Of a stretch of DNA of 64,000 nucleotides, positions 12,863-22,383 are shown piece after piece (the first letter of the stretch is position 1; each line of letters starts with the position of its first letter). Source of the stretch: Ophiodon elongatus (lineage: Eukaryota; Chordata; Actinopteri; Perciformes; Hexagrammidae). Location of the stretch: assembly GCA_016806645.1 (NCBI GenBank), contig JACSYO010001856.1:809501-873500 (forward strand), written 5' to 3'. The notes below the pieces were generated by a model that saw only the letters and a program-made list of their open reading frames with translations, did no database searches and was not told the DNA's origin. The position numbers and the translations under genes were made by a program.

Positions 12863-15800
12863 TCCGCTCCAATGAGACGTAGATGCAACAGTAAGAGAAA
12901 TTGAGAAGTCTTCCTAAGCCGGGTGTTGTGTTCTGGTCTACTTCAGTCACCCTGTAAATGACATGCTCTGTTCTTCGTTTCAGGATAACCGTAAACGGGG
13001 TGTTAATAAATGATAGTCACATGCGACATAAAGTCTTCTGTAACATAATATAACATACTTTGTTTGCAGGGTGATAAAGGCGGCGAACGGGTGCTGCAGA
13101 AAAAGTGGACGACCTTCCTAAAGGCCCAGCTCCTGTGTTCCCTCCCCGATGACGGCTTCCCCTTCAACATCATCCAGGACATGTTTGTCCTGAAGCCCAT
13201 GGGAGACAGCTGGGAGAGCACCGTCTTCTACGGCGTCTTCACCTCCCAGTGGTAAGAAACCAAGGGAGGCGTTTGTTCTGATGGCTTTAACGGTGCCATT
13301 GAAGCACTTGGATGAATCTGATTCATGGCGCGGTTTCAGTTTGTGAGTGTGCATGTTTATGCACAAACACACAGACCCTTTAATCAACACAGCTCACACA
13401 CACCATCTTGAGACAGTTTTTATTTAATATCTGCACTCAAACTTGGCGAGTTGCCTTTTTCTTACTTGGCTCCTCTGAATTTAGAGCAGCTGTAATGAGC
13501 TTAAACACTAACACAAGCTCATGCAACCCCAATGTCTAATTAATGTTTCAACAAAATAAAGGTTTTAATATGGAGATCATTCGAGCGCCCACTCAACAAC
13601 TGTTCTTCAGTTAGAAGTTGCTGCTCCAGTTTCCTGAATAAGATGACAGCTGCAAAAAGGATGTATTGGGTAAAATAATGGTAACGTGCGATCAGTCACG
13701 GAGATCTTTAATTTTTTTGTATGTGTTCGCAGGAATAAAGGAGCATCGGGCAGCTCAGCGGTGTGCGCTTTCACCATGGCACAGGTGGAAAGAGCCTTCA
13801 GCGGGCGCTACCGAGAGGTCAACCGGGAGACACAGCAGTGGTACACATACAACCACCCTGTGCCCGAACCACGGCCGGGAGCGGTGAGTGTTGCAGGAAA
13901 CCATGCAATTCAACTTCTTTTGCTTCGGTCTGTGCATCTGTATTTGTCTCTACTCGGGCCACTAAACGGATAAAAAAAATAACAGGAATGTTACTTTTTT
14001 TTTTATACCATCACAAATATCTGTTTTGTTATCACACGGCCAAACAATGTATATTACAGTCTCCAACAAAACATTTCCACTTGTAACCCAAAACTGATTT
14101 ATTTCCCGTGCTGTTCAACAAGTGAGCTTGATTTAAAGCAGATGTTCTCCTTTTATTTTCCAAAAGTACTGTCTTGATGATGTTCTGCTTAACTCTTCAC
14201 AAGTCCCTGGAGCAAAACAAAAGCCTAAAAGCTTAAAACTAGTGATAACTATTAATATTACTATAAAAACATTTATATCAGCCCAGTCTGCTATTGTACA
14301 TAACCATAGTGTTTAGTCTTTGTTTCCAATGATACCTCACCCCAAACTGAATTCACTTCATAAGTAAAGAAAGGCTACATACAGGTCAATGCAATATCCT
14401 GTCTCTTGTATGTTTGTACTTCCAGGTCTACTTGAATAAGCAGAGATTCATTTTTCATTTCTAATTTACTCCCCACAGTGTGTGACCAACCACGCCAGGC
14501 AAATGGGTATCCAGTCGTCCTTGCACATGCCCGATAAAGTGCTCAACTTTGTCAAGGACCATTTCCTGATGGACAGCGTGATCCGCAGCGCTCCCCTGCT
14601 GTTGAAACGCAGCGTGCGCTACACACAGATCACCGTGCACAAGATCCAAGGCATGGAGAGGGCCTACGACGTGCTCTTCATCGGAACAGGTACAGTTCAT
14701 TACACAGCAACAGCAAGTCATTTCTTATTTTGTGGGTCTTTCCATAAATCTTTGAAAAAAGTGAGAGTATGCTTTTGTAATATAATTTTTCCTTTTCAAC
14801 ATAAACTATACTTTGATGTTGCTTTTATCCCCCACAAACTGTCCCCTGCCTTCAGTATAAGTCACTTCCATTCGTCCCCTGTGTCTTCCAGATGATGGAA
14901 AGCTCCATAAAGCCATCAATGTCAACGATAAGATGCACATCATAGAGGAGATGATTCTGTTTCCTGAGCCTCAGCCAGTGCAACACATCGAACTTGATCC
15001 TCAGAGGGTAAATCACAACTCTTTAATTTCAATACACGCCCATAACCATTATTGTCATGCGGTTTCGTGTCAGTTTATATTTGATGTCATGTTTACTGTT
15101 CTCATACTCATTTTCAAGTAACAATGATGTGGAGGAGCTAGATTTACCGGAGAACAAGTTGGCTACGGAAATTTTCTTTATGTTGAGTTTTCCTTTAAGT
15201 TATGGCACCGTCTGGAAGAGTATTTCTGATCCTCTCTGGCATTTTCCCCAGAGCTGAATTTCATTACCTGACCCTCTTTATTACATAATGGCCTCTCCCG
15301 GGCCAAAGCAGCCAAACTGCAATCTAAGATTATGTAATTCTAAAAAAGTCCAAGATACGTATTGTGTGTATATTCTTAGGTCCAAATAGGGATATGAAAG
15401 ACAGACATAATCCACATGATGTCTATCTAATATAGTGGTAGATGGCCTAAATATAGATTGCACTTATGGGAACACGGAGATGTGCTGTACGTCAGTCACA
15501 TTCATGGTGAACATGCATTTCTGGATAAAGGTTCTTCTACACAATGATACATACTGTTTGAAAAGTGATGCAAATGCAAAAGAATGAATAAAAATGGAGA
15601 CAACTTTGTGGAGCAACCACTTTATGTTGTTGCCATGTGTTTTTGACTACAGTGAAATTACTTGGCTGGCATCAAGTAAAAGAGCAGCTGGCCAGAGTTA
15701 GAACTTTGTTTCAGTTATATTCTGCTGTTTGTCTTAAATAATTGTCTTAGCATGGTTTCCCTTTCTGAATCAGAAATAAGTAACTAAAAGCAGAAGTTCT

Positions 15801-18086
15801 GTTTGGCACTTAAACCTTTTTGATGAGAAATTTGTATCACGCAGACTCTCACACATTCTTTTTTTCTTCTCTTCTGCAGGGTCTGTTGTTTGTGTCGTCC
15901 AACTCTGGGCTGGTGGAGGTTCCTGTGGCCAACTGCTCTAACTACCTCAGCTGTGGAGAGTGTGTGTTGTCCAGAGACCCGTACTGCGCCTGGACCGGAC
16001 GTCTGTGTCGCGACGTCCGGATGGCTCCACCTGACAGGTGAGAAATCCCACAGCCACAAATCTCTAACCTATTCCCGAAACATTCACTTTTAATGTGTTC
16101 ATCTGCCTCACAGGCTGTATTTGTTCATTTAGCCACCTTGATAGATTTTTTTTTTCTTCCAATAAACACACGTTTTTTCACATTCCTTAATAGGCTTAGA
16201 TCAATGTGTTTTGTTCTGTTGGATGTAGGGTTTTAACTGTCCTTGGGTTAACCACAGTGTTAAAATTGCGACTGCTATCGTACGGTGAAAATCTCATACC
16301 ATCGCAACCCTCGTTGGATGTAAACATGCACCAAAAACAAACTGGTAAAAAAAGCATGCAAAGCTCCTCATTATGTGCTTGAATTTGTCCTCTTAGTCAT
16401 AGTGATGAAGCTATACTCATAGGTGTTACAATGACACACCCCGGGAGAGTCAAATGAGTGCATCCATCCAAGGTTCCTCTCATTACAGTTGCTATCCCTC
16501 ACCCTGTTGTTGTGTTTGGTATGCTTTGTCTCAGTCACTGGCAGCAGGATGTGGAGGAGGCCGATACGTCAGCGATTTGTAACAGGACGTTTCCCAGCAC
16601 CAGATCTGCCAGACCAGCACCTTCTCGTGAGTTTGTTCTCTTTGCAGAGTGGTCCGTAATTAAAGTTGTGTCACCTAACCGACGGCACAACAGCATGCAC
16701 ACGAATCAGTCGGAGAAGAGTCGATCACATGTTGTTGCAGATTTATATGACGGGCAGGTAAAAGCGAGCAGTTCTGTATGTAAGAATTCATGTATAGTAT
16801 GGTTTGATTTGAAAATTGTACTATATGCAGTGATGTAGTTACTGGACACTTAAATTACTTATCCACTAACTATTTTAAAGGACTTGCTTTTTTGGCAAGA
16901 GATACAGTAGAGAGACTATCAATGTAAATCTCATACGGATAACCCATCAGGGGTTCATTAAATATGAAGCTCCAGCCAGGAAACAGTTAGCTTAGCATAA
17001 AGACAGGAATCAGGGGAAACGGCTAGCCTGGCACTGTCTCCCCCCTCTCCCCATAAAACCTCAGCTTGTCTTTTACACTTTATTTTTCTTGCAAATAAAC
17101 AAGAACATTATTTGTGAGCTTAGGCATTGGTGGGTGGACTTTGTTACCTCAAGACAAAGCAAGGCAAGCTGTTTCCCTCCATTTCCATTCAGCTGGAAGA
17201 GTAAAAACAGACTTATTCCATATGCACTCAGTAAAATATTTCTTGAACTGAATTTTTTTGTGCTTTGGAGCAACATTGTGTTTTTTTTTTTTTGTTGTTG
17301 TTTTGATATGTAGGTGGCTCCCAATGCAAGCTCATTATAATCCCAGCCAACACGTTCAGAGTCCTGCCTTGTAAACTGCGGTCCAACTTGGCACAGAGAA
17401 GGTGGCGTTACAGTGACAACGCCAGCCAGTTCCTCTACGCTACACCAGAGGGAAACCTGGTCGTGGTGGCTCAAGCCGACAGGATGGAGACCTACGAGTG
17501 CTGGTCAGAAGAGGAGGGCTTCCGTCAGCTGTTAGCCAACTATTGTGTGAGGGCGGAGCCCCGCCAGGAAAGCACCACTCTGATTGGTCACTCGCGCACA
17601 CCGCACATTGAGCAGGAGGAGACCATCATCCTGCCGGGCGAGTCTCGTTCTGAGCAGCTCCACACAAAGACGTACTGGAACGAACTGATTGTCGTGTGCG
17701 CCCTGCTGGCGTTCTCCCTGGTGGTGTTCTCCTTGTTCGTCATCTACAGGAACCGAGATCATATGAAGTCCATGCTGAAGCAGGGCGAGTGCCCCAACAT
17801 GCAGCAGAAGAAGCCAAGGATTGTGGGAAAGCCTGCTGAGAGCTTGCCCCTAAACGGTAACACCATCCCCGTATCCACTTCTGATCACAAGGGCTACCAA
17901 ACGTTAAATGACAACTACATCTGCAGCACGCCCACCCACGAGTCCTCGCCGGACAACAGCAAGAGCTTCTCCGAGTCCTCCGACAGGCGGCTGCTTAACG
18001 TGAAGGAGAGCCACGTGGAATACTCCCCAACCTGCCCTCGGCCCAGAGTGAGGCTCGGCTCGGAGATCAAAGACTCGATTGTCTGA
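3855..18086 (+). CDS. sema4b: Semaphorin-4B, 13 coding exons, 5' end missing
   Basis: This is a class 4 transmembrane semaphorin, a cell-surface guidance and signalling ligand of the plexin-binding family. Coding segments are 3855-4015, 4361-4423, 5088-5186, 7505-7616, 8047-8163, 8503-8660, 13070-13251, 13733-13883, 14479-14689, 14892-15007, 15880-16037, 16535-16626 and 17314-18086. All have AG/GT borders and compatible phases, and they join into about 796 codons ending in TGA. Order in the protein: sema domain (residues about 1-490), PSI domain (about 490-530), Ig-like region, one transmembrane helix (about 664-684), then a tail of about 112 residues. The tail ends DSIV, a class I PDZ ligand. 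Compared with human SEMA4B (from memory), the tail shares the end block CPRPRVRLGSEI, which marks 4B rather than other class 4 members. The first visible codon is split (phase 1), so a signal-peptide exon must lie upstream. Whether this is the a or b teleost paralogue cannot be decided here. Confidence 0.95.
4361..4423 (+). CDS. sema4b: sema4b exon: sema domain, 21 codons
   Basis: A 63-base exon with acceptor CTCCAG and donor GAG|GTGAG, phase 0 at both ends. It encodes LTWGTPAGKRDECSFKGKNL followed by E. The cysteine in DECSFKGK is the conserved sema-domain cysteine, and human SEMA4B has QQCSFKGK at the same place (from memory). Confidence 0.92.
5088..5186 (+). CDS. sema4b: sema4b exon: sema domain, 33 codons
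   Basis: Phase 0 at both ends, acceptor CATCCAG and donor ATA|GTAAGT. It encodes the conserved C-x-NYIKIL block, a sequon NST, and CGTYAFSPICAYI, the semaphorin GT-x-AF-x-P-x-C signature with disulphide-forming cysteines. Confidence 0.94.
5187..7504 (+). other. sema4b intron, nothing but a microsatellite seen
   Basis: A 2.3 kb intron with a (TG)n tract at 5279-5311 and a G run near 5535. No exon, gene or structured repeat recognised. Confidence 0.75.
5279..5311. repeat. (TG)n microsatellite in sema4b intron
   Basis: About 16 TG units. Confidence 0.95.
7505..7616 (+). CDS. sema4b: sema4b exon: sema domain with CPF block
   Basis: Acceptor TCTCCAG, donor GTTG|GTATGT; starts in phase 0 and ends one base into a Gly/Asp-type split codon. 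It encodes a sequon NTS, a charged loop, and GRSRCPFNPEYKSTAIIV, the conserved semaphorin G-K/R-x-R-CPF-(D/N)P block. Confidence 0.94.
8047..8163 (+). CDS. sema4b: sema4b exon: DGELYTGTVSNFQG block
   Basis: Starts and ends in phase 1 (acceptor TTCCAG, donor CAAG|GTAAAC). It encodes DGELYTGTVSNFQGNEP and TENSLKWLQ, both highly conserved in class 4 semaphorins. Confidence 0.94.
8503..8660 (+). CDS. sema4b: sema4b exon: DDKIYFFFSE block
   Basis: Acceptor CTTAACAG and donor AAG|GTAAGA. It encodes DPVFVGSAYIEES, then GDDDKIYFFFSEAGKEF and NTIVSRIARVCK, the best conserved core of the sema propeller. The next intron (8661-13069) is the longest internal one, 4.4 kb. Confidence 0.95.
9230..9279. repeat. 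(CCT)n polypyrimidine tract
   Basis: About 50 bases of pure pyrimidine made of CCT units, in the large sema4b intron. Such homopurine-homopyrimidine tracts can form triplex DNA. Confidence 0.9.
10108..10126 (+). promoter_or_regulatory. ZNF143 (Staf)-type binding motif in intron
   Basis: ACTACAGTTCCCATAATGC fits the extended ZNF143/SBS pattern ACTACAnTTCCCAnnATGC known from vertebrate promoters. It sits in the large sema4b intron, far from any promoter I can see. Occupancy is inference. Confidence 0.5.
11768..11812. repeat. CTT/CCT polypyrimidine tract
   Basis: Imperfect CTT and CCT units, with one G interruption near the end. Confidence 0.85.
12745..12884. repeat. 25-bp perfect inverted repeat around an (AT)n core
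   Basis: The left arm at 12745-12769 (ATCTACGTCTCATTGG...) is the exact reverse complement of the right arm at 12860-12884. The 90 bases between are almost pure AT dinucleotides and can also self-pair, so the whole unit could fold into one long hairpin or cruciform. Confidence 0.95.
13070..13251 (+). CDS. sema4b: sema4b exon: W-T-FLKAQLLC block
   Basis: Acceptor TTTGCAG; donor CAGTG|GTAAG, ending two bases into the Trp codon completed by the next exon. It encodes GDKGGERVLQKKWTTFLKAQ, then LLCSLPDDGFPFNIIQD and VFYGVFTSQW, strongly matching SEMA4B across species. Confidence 0.95.
13733..13883 (+). CDS. sema4b: sema4b exon: CAFTMAQVERAFSG block
   Basis: Acceptor TTCGCAG, donor GCG|GTGAGT. 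It encodes GSSAVCAFTMAQVERAFSGR, YREVNRETQQW and PVPEPRPGA, the last part of the propeller that precedes the family cysteine at the start of the next exon. Confidence 0.95.
14479..14689 (+). CDS. sema4b: sema4b exon: late sema domain
   Basis: Acceptor CCCCACAG, donor ACAG|GTACAG, phase 0 to phase 1. It encodes CVTNHAR, LPD-like MPDKVLNFVKDHFLMD, and YDVLFIGT, the conserved last blades of the semaphorin propeller. Confidence 0.95.
14892..15007 (+). CDS. sema4b: sema4b exon: DDGKLHKAI block
   Basis: Acceptor GTCTTCCAG, donor AGG|GTAAAT. The split Asp codon restores IGTDDGKLHKAI, a hallmark of semaphorins, followed by HIIEEM and PVQHIELDPQR near the end of the sema domain. Confidence 0.94.
15880..16037 (+). 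CDS. sema4b: sema4b exon: end of sema domain and PSI domain
   Basis: Acceptor TCTGCAG, donor GACAG|GTGAGA. It encodes GLLFVSSNSGLVEVPVANCS (sequon NCS) and then the PSI module, with cysteines in NYLSCGECVLSRDPYCAW and CRDV. The DPYCAW motif is diagnostic of semaphorins and plexins. Confidence 0.95.
16535..16626 (+). CDS. sema4b: sema4b exon: PSI to Ig linker
   Basis: Acceptor TGTCTCAG, donor TCTC|GTGAGT. It encodes SHWQQDVEEADTSAICNRTF and a short Ser/Arg/Pro-rich linker. The HWQQDVE stretch corresponds to PWIQDIE in human SEMA4B (from memory). Similarity is weaker than in the sema exons, but phase and position fit. Confidence 0.88.
16865..17225. repeat. Foldback dispersed repeat, copy A (last sema4b intron)
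   Basis: The left half has the family signature GTTAGCTTAGCATAAAGACA and GGCTAGCCTGGC. From about 17050 on, the sequence matches the reverse complement of the same family (GGTGGGTGGACTTTGTTACCT, CAAGCTGTTTCCCTCC). This is a teleost dispersed repeat I know from memory, with long inverted halves. It ends about 90 bases before the last coding exon. Confidence 0.7.
17314..18086 (+). CDS. sema4b: sema4b last coding exon: Ig-like, TM, cytoplasmic tail
   Basis: Acceptor GATATGTAG. The exon encodes 256 complete codons. First comes an Ig-like region with CKLIIIPANTF, LPCKL, RRWRYSD and YECWSEEEGFRQLLANYC. Next is a membrane-proximal stalk, a transmembrane helix at about 17685-17747 (LIVVCALLAFSLVVFSLFVIY) with the basic stop-transfer YRNRDHMK, and a tail. 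The tail keeps KQGEC, PLNG, DHKGYQTLND and the terminal block to DSIV, all shared with human SEMA4B from memory. A Ser-rich stretch around ESSPDNSKSFSESSD is more divergent. Confidence 0.95.
17685..17747 (+). other. sema4b: sema4b transmembrane helix
   Basis: About 21 hydrophobic residues flanked outside by TYWNE and inside by RNRDHMK, giving a type I orientation with the sema domain outside the cell. Confidence 0.9.
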
Positions 18087-18785
18087 GAGCACAGTGTTCG
18101 CTAAAAGGATGCCACCCTGTATCTCCATGAAGGATGCAGGCCACTGAGCAAAGGAGAGGAGACCCTGACATCCCTCTACACCACAGCACATCTTTTATTT
18201 TCGTCATCTTTTGTTCTGTGATCAGTGCAGAGGTTATTTACATCGTTTAATCATTTCCACTCCAGAGCCAGAGGTTGTCCTGGTTTGCTGCATAGGGCCG
18301 GAAGAGGAAGCAGCATTACACTTTGGTTTTAACCAGGATCAACAACCATGGCAGCTGCTCAGAATAGTTATAACAGTCTTTATTTGAGTCATCCTCATGG
18401 CCACTAATGTGTGTGTGAGCGTAGGGCTGGGCAATATGAGGAAGAAAAAAAAAAGACTTCTTCCTATATCTATATTCATCACAGTAACTATTTAGGAATG
18501 CAAGATCCAACGTTAAAATGACTAGTAATATAATAAAAACAATAAATTATTATTATTGATAGGTTTCCCAGCCCTGTTTGAGCCTGTGCAACCTTCCACA
18601 TGCTCTGCAGAAGATGGATGCCACAGAGGCGACGCTTCAGTTTTTTTTATACGCAACCGAACCAGGCTACAGCTACATGGTGACCTAGAGTTCAGGTTTA
18701 GGAGAATATAATACATGCATTGCATATTCATTATGATCCACACATTATGGAGGCAAGTCAGAATCACATTTGTTCCCTTTTTGTT

Positions 18786-18791
18786 GAATAA
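18786..18791 (+). terminator. Candidate early poly(A) signal of sema4b
   Basis: AATAAA in GTTGAATAAATG, about 700 bases after the stop codon. No strong GT-rich downstream element is evident, so use is uncertain. Confidence 0.4.
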
Positions 18792-20687
18792 ATGTCACGA
18801 CTGTAGGAGGATAAAGCTGCTGAAAGATGAGACAGAGGAACAAGAATGAAAAGGACGGAAAGAAAAATGATCAAAAATGATGATCGGAATATGCTCCAGG
18901 GCCTAAATACTGACATTTACCTCCTGAATGTATATTGTTGTTCAAAGGTTTCGTTCACATGTCACTGCACCACAGACAATTTCGGGAACCCGTTGCTCCA
19001 CATCTCGGGTCATCTGAGACACGCCCTGTACTTCAGTATTGACCTGCAGGTTCCACGATAAGGAAACACTGTTGACCCTGTTTTTGAGGTGACTATGGAA
19101 AGATGACTGTCAGTCAAGGTGGACATTACAAGCACAGAGAGCCAAGAAAAAAAGGGGACGTCCACTCCTCTCCCATCATCAGGGCAGCACCGAAATCATC
19201 ATGTGCACTGTGCCAAAACACCAAAACGACTCGATTTGTCTTATCTAAATGCAATAGTGCCATTCTGTTATGACCACTCCCATGCTTTGCAATAGCATTG
19301 ATCACTGTCAAAGAGCACATGGTGACGGGCCCAGAGGTGGCTTTCACAAAGGTAAAATGGCACTAATAATAAAACAAATGTGAAGTGCGAGGTTGGAAAT
19401 TTCTCTTCAGACTGTTAGCTCATAACAAAGACTGTGTTTCACACTGCGTTGGGCAAAAATAATTGACTTTCAAAGGATATGACATGGAGATTACTTTGTG
19501 TGAAAACTTGTCTTGTGGTTGTCAGGTGAGAAAATATTCCAGTTTTCCTTCAGCCACTCTTTAAAGGAGTCTAATACCATCTTAGTATACACTGAAACAA
19601 ACCGGTACAACCAGTTTGAAACTATTGAGCTTGATGAGCGCTAAAAACACCAAACTATTTGGTTAATTTAAGTGCTAACAACGCAAAATGGAAAAAGTCA
19701 CAGAACAACCAATAACAACTGTCTCTGCAGTGGAGAGATAGTATTTCATATTATCTCATCCAGACTGCACTGCGTAGTGATGTAGTTGCACAGAGCGCTG
19801 CATCATCCCGATATAACCCTCCAGCAGGTTACGTTTCTTACATACGTTGAGTTCCCCACACTCACTCAGATGTCATTGCGACGTTAATGTGAAAGCACAA
19901 GTAATCAGGGTCTTGAATACTCAAAGGTTTGCACGTCAGTAAAATCAGCTCGTACACTTAAGAAATGCAACTACTGAGAAACGGAAGGTGTGGCTGCTGA
20001 GGAGAATTATTTTTTAGAAATCTGTTATTACAGGGACCAGTGCAGCCATTATGAACACACACTTGCACCCACATTGCTTCAACTTTTGAGACTTAACAAG
20101 CAGAAATTCCCAAAGATGAAGGAAGCTGATGGTGTCGTGTAAATCGGAATGAGAAACATTTACACAGCCATAGGGACAGTATGGCACCACATGTCTTAGA
20201 ATACATCACCAACTCACTGTATTGATCAAGTAAGCCTACAGTATACAGTATATTCCAGTATCCTACAGAATAAGCATTTTGCTATTTCCAACACTGAGCA
20301 GATGTAATGCTATGTAACTGCTACAAGTTGACAAAGTGCACCGCATACTGCGCAACAGTGGTCAGTGTTTCCTTTTTTTCTTTCTTTTTTGTTGTATGTA
20401 TATACAGTATCTGTGCTTAATATTGTGTGTTTTTCCAAGGGACCTTGTGCAAGATGTGTTGTAGAGATAGTCTTAAAACTAGAGAGTGAACACTGCTGAT
20501 ATTTTGTTTTCATAGTGCTTTACTGCCTACTTCAGCATACATTTCAAATCTTGCACAGAGTACTGCACATGTCTCACCATGCTGGCAGTTCAGCACCTGG
20601 GCTGGTTTTTATCAAGCATGTCCAAGCAGGAGGGGCGTCTTGTTTTTATTTTCATGCCAAGCTGAATTAGAGGGGTGGTTTGATCTG

Positions 20688-20945
20688 GAAGGAAATGTGC
20701 TTATTCATTTTCTTGCAAAGAGTTAAATGAGAAAAGTGGTGCCACTTATGCCTGCTCGCTTAATTTGAAGGTACCACCAGCAGCTGGCAAGATTCGCTTA
20801 AAGACTTCTCATGTAGCTAGTCTTTGTGCTAAGCTAAGCTGTTGTTGTCTGTAGCTTATTCACCACGCAGACACGGTTTGGTGTCGATCTTCTCATCTAA
20901 GTCTTGGCAACAACACAAATATGTGTATTTCACAAAAAGGTCTAG
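20688..20945. repeat. Foldback dispersed repeat, copy B (sema4b 3' UTR)
   Basis: The left end GGAAATGTGCTTATTCATTT with GAGTTAAATGAGAAAAGTGG pairs imperfectly with the right end (ATCTTCTCATCTAAGTCTTGG, AATATGTGTATTTCAC). The middle carries CTTTGTGCTAAGCTAAGCTG, the reverse complement of the family core. Confidence 0.7.
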
Positions 20946-22085
20946 CTATTCCTTTAATCTTGTTTGCTGAGACTAACCAAATAAACAAGAGTATAACATT
21001 TGCCAACAGATGCGTAACAAGGATAAATGAGACTCCAAAAGCCTTGGTGCAAAGCATTGTTTGCCACCACTGCTGAGACAGGTTTTCTAAACTCTAAAAT
21101 GTCTCTCTGGAGGCTGAAACCCCTGCTTCAGATGCTTGGCAGATAACCTCACAACATATTTTCAAAATGCCTTTAGGTGTCAAGTTGTTCTGCCTTTAGC
21201 CACATGCCACATCGTACACTACCCAACAGTGATGTGGTGAGTGGCGTGATTGTAGCCCTCCATGGGCACACTTAACTCCACAACACGGGTCAACAGTAGA
21301 TTTACAGATTCACCCAAGCCACCATTAACTTTACCTGCAAACAGTGAGACTGGGAGCTGCTCAAAATCATCGCGTATCATTCTGCGGGTTTTGCTTGTGT
21401 CAGAAGTGATACTGTGCACATAGGAAACCTCTTCCTGAAGAGGTCAATATTTAAGAAGAAGAATATTTGTAAATTCAGACGTTTCTGTACCATTTGACCT
21501 TCATAGTTAATGATGCCAAAAAAAGGTAAATACTATAAATGCATATTTATTAGTGACGTGCGTTTCATTTAAAGGCAAATAATACCATGGTGATTGATGC
21601 TTCATTTTGAGTGGCTCCTCAGTGCAACATACTGTACTGGACATGAATGTAGCCAACTATTACATATTTTGTAGAACATCTACCGCAGTCTATTTTCCTA
21701 AAATGACTTAAGTAGGTAATTGCAACATCTTTTTAGGATTTTGTTCAAACGGTCATACTACAAAGAAATGACACCATAGAGGTAATTAATCCTTTGTGCT
21801 GCACAATGTAGTGCTGCAGTAAGATGCAAGCCAGCTCCAAATCCTCCATATCGGCTCAGCCATGAGACGCACCAACAGCATTGCCTCAGCATACTGAACA
21901 CCATAAAGCTTAGTTGACTGAATAACTATTAGACAAATGTGGTCTTGCCTGCATGATTTCCTTTTTTTATTTGTTGTGTACAAATAACATTGTGAACTGT
22001 ATTTTTTGTATCATTGAGATTGTGACTGTTGTTTTTATTATATTGTACATAAAAAGCACTTTATTTTAATTTTTTAAGATAAATT

Positions 22086-22091
22086 AATAAA
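22086..22091 (+). terminator. Candidate distal poly(A) signal of sema4b
   Basis: AATAAA in TTAATAAAATAC, preceded by T-rich sequence and followed within 30 bases by a GT-rich stretch. Dispersed repeat and microsatellite DNA begins about 100 bases further on, consistent with the gene ending here. Confidence 0.5.
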
Positions 22092-22207
22092 ATACATGTT
22101 TTGACACATGCGTGCGTCGTTCTATTTTATACTGTTATTTGCTGTTTAGTCCTGGTATTTTCTAGTCAAAATGAATGAAAATGATTGTTAAAAGTATTTA
22201 ACTAACT

Positions 22208-22335
22208 TTATATATATATATAATATACACATACGTATGTGTATATATATATACATACGTACGTACGTATGTATATATATACATACATACATACGTATGT
22301 ATGTATGTATGTATATGTGTGTGTATATATATATA

Positions 22336-22382
<47 letters not shown>
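22208..22382. repeat. Compound AT/TACG/TG microsatellite
   Basis: Alternating TA, TACG, TATG and TG units with nested self-complementary blocks such as ACATACGTATGT. It starts about 100 bases after the distal sema4b poly(A) signal. Confidence 0.95.

Positions 22383-22383
<1 letters not shown>

Larger units (their letters stand above)
8661..13069 (+). other. Largest internal intron of sema4b
   Basis: A 4.4 kb intron with no coding homology on either strand. It contains a (CCT)n tract at 9230-9279, a ZNF143-type motif at 10108-10126, a second CTT/CCT tract at about 11768-11812, and an AT-cored palindrome at 12745-12884. Confidence 0.8.
18087..22110 (+). other. sema4b: Probable long 3' UTR of sema4b
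   Basis: No exon with homology follows the stop codon. An early AATAAA lies at 18786-18791. A stronger late 3' end is suggested by a T/A-rich stretch, an AATAAA at 22086-22091 and then GT-rich TGCGTGCGTCG. If the late site is used the UTR is about 4 kb; if the early one is used it is about 0.7 kb and the rest is intergenic. It contains a foldback repeat at about 20688-20945. Confidence 0.5.

Noticed and set aside
16458..16838. 126-codon frame covering a sema4b exon
   Set aside because: Only 16535-16626 is exon; the rest is intron read-through that happens to stay open.
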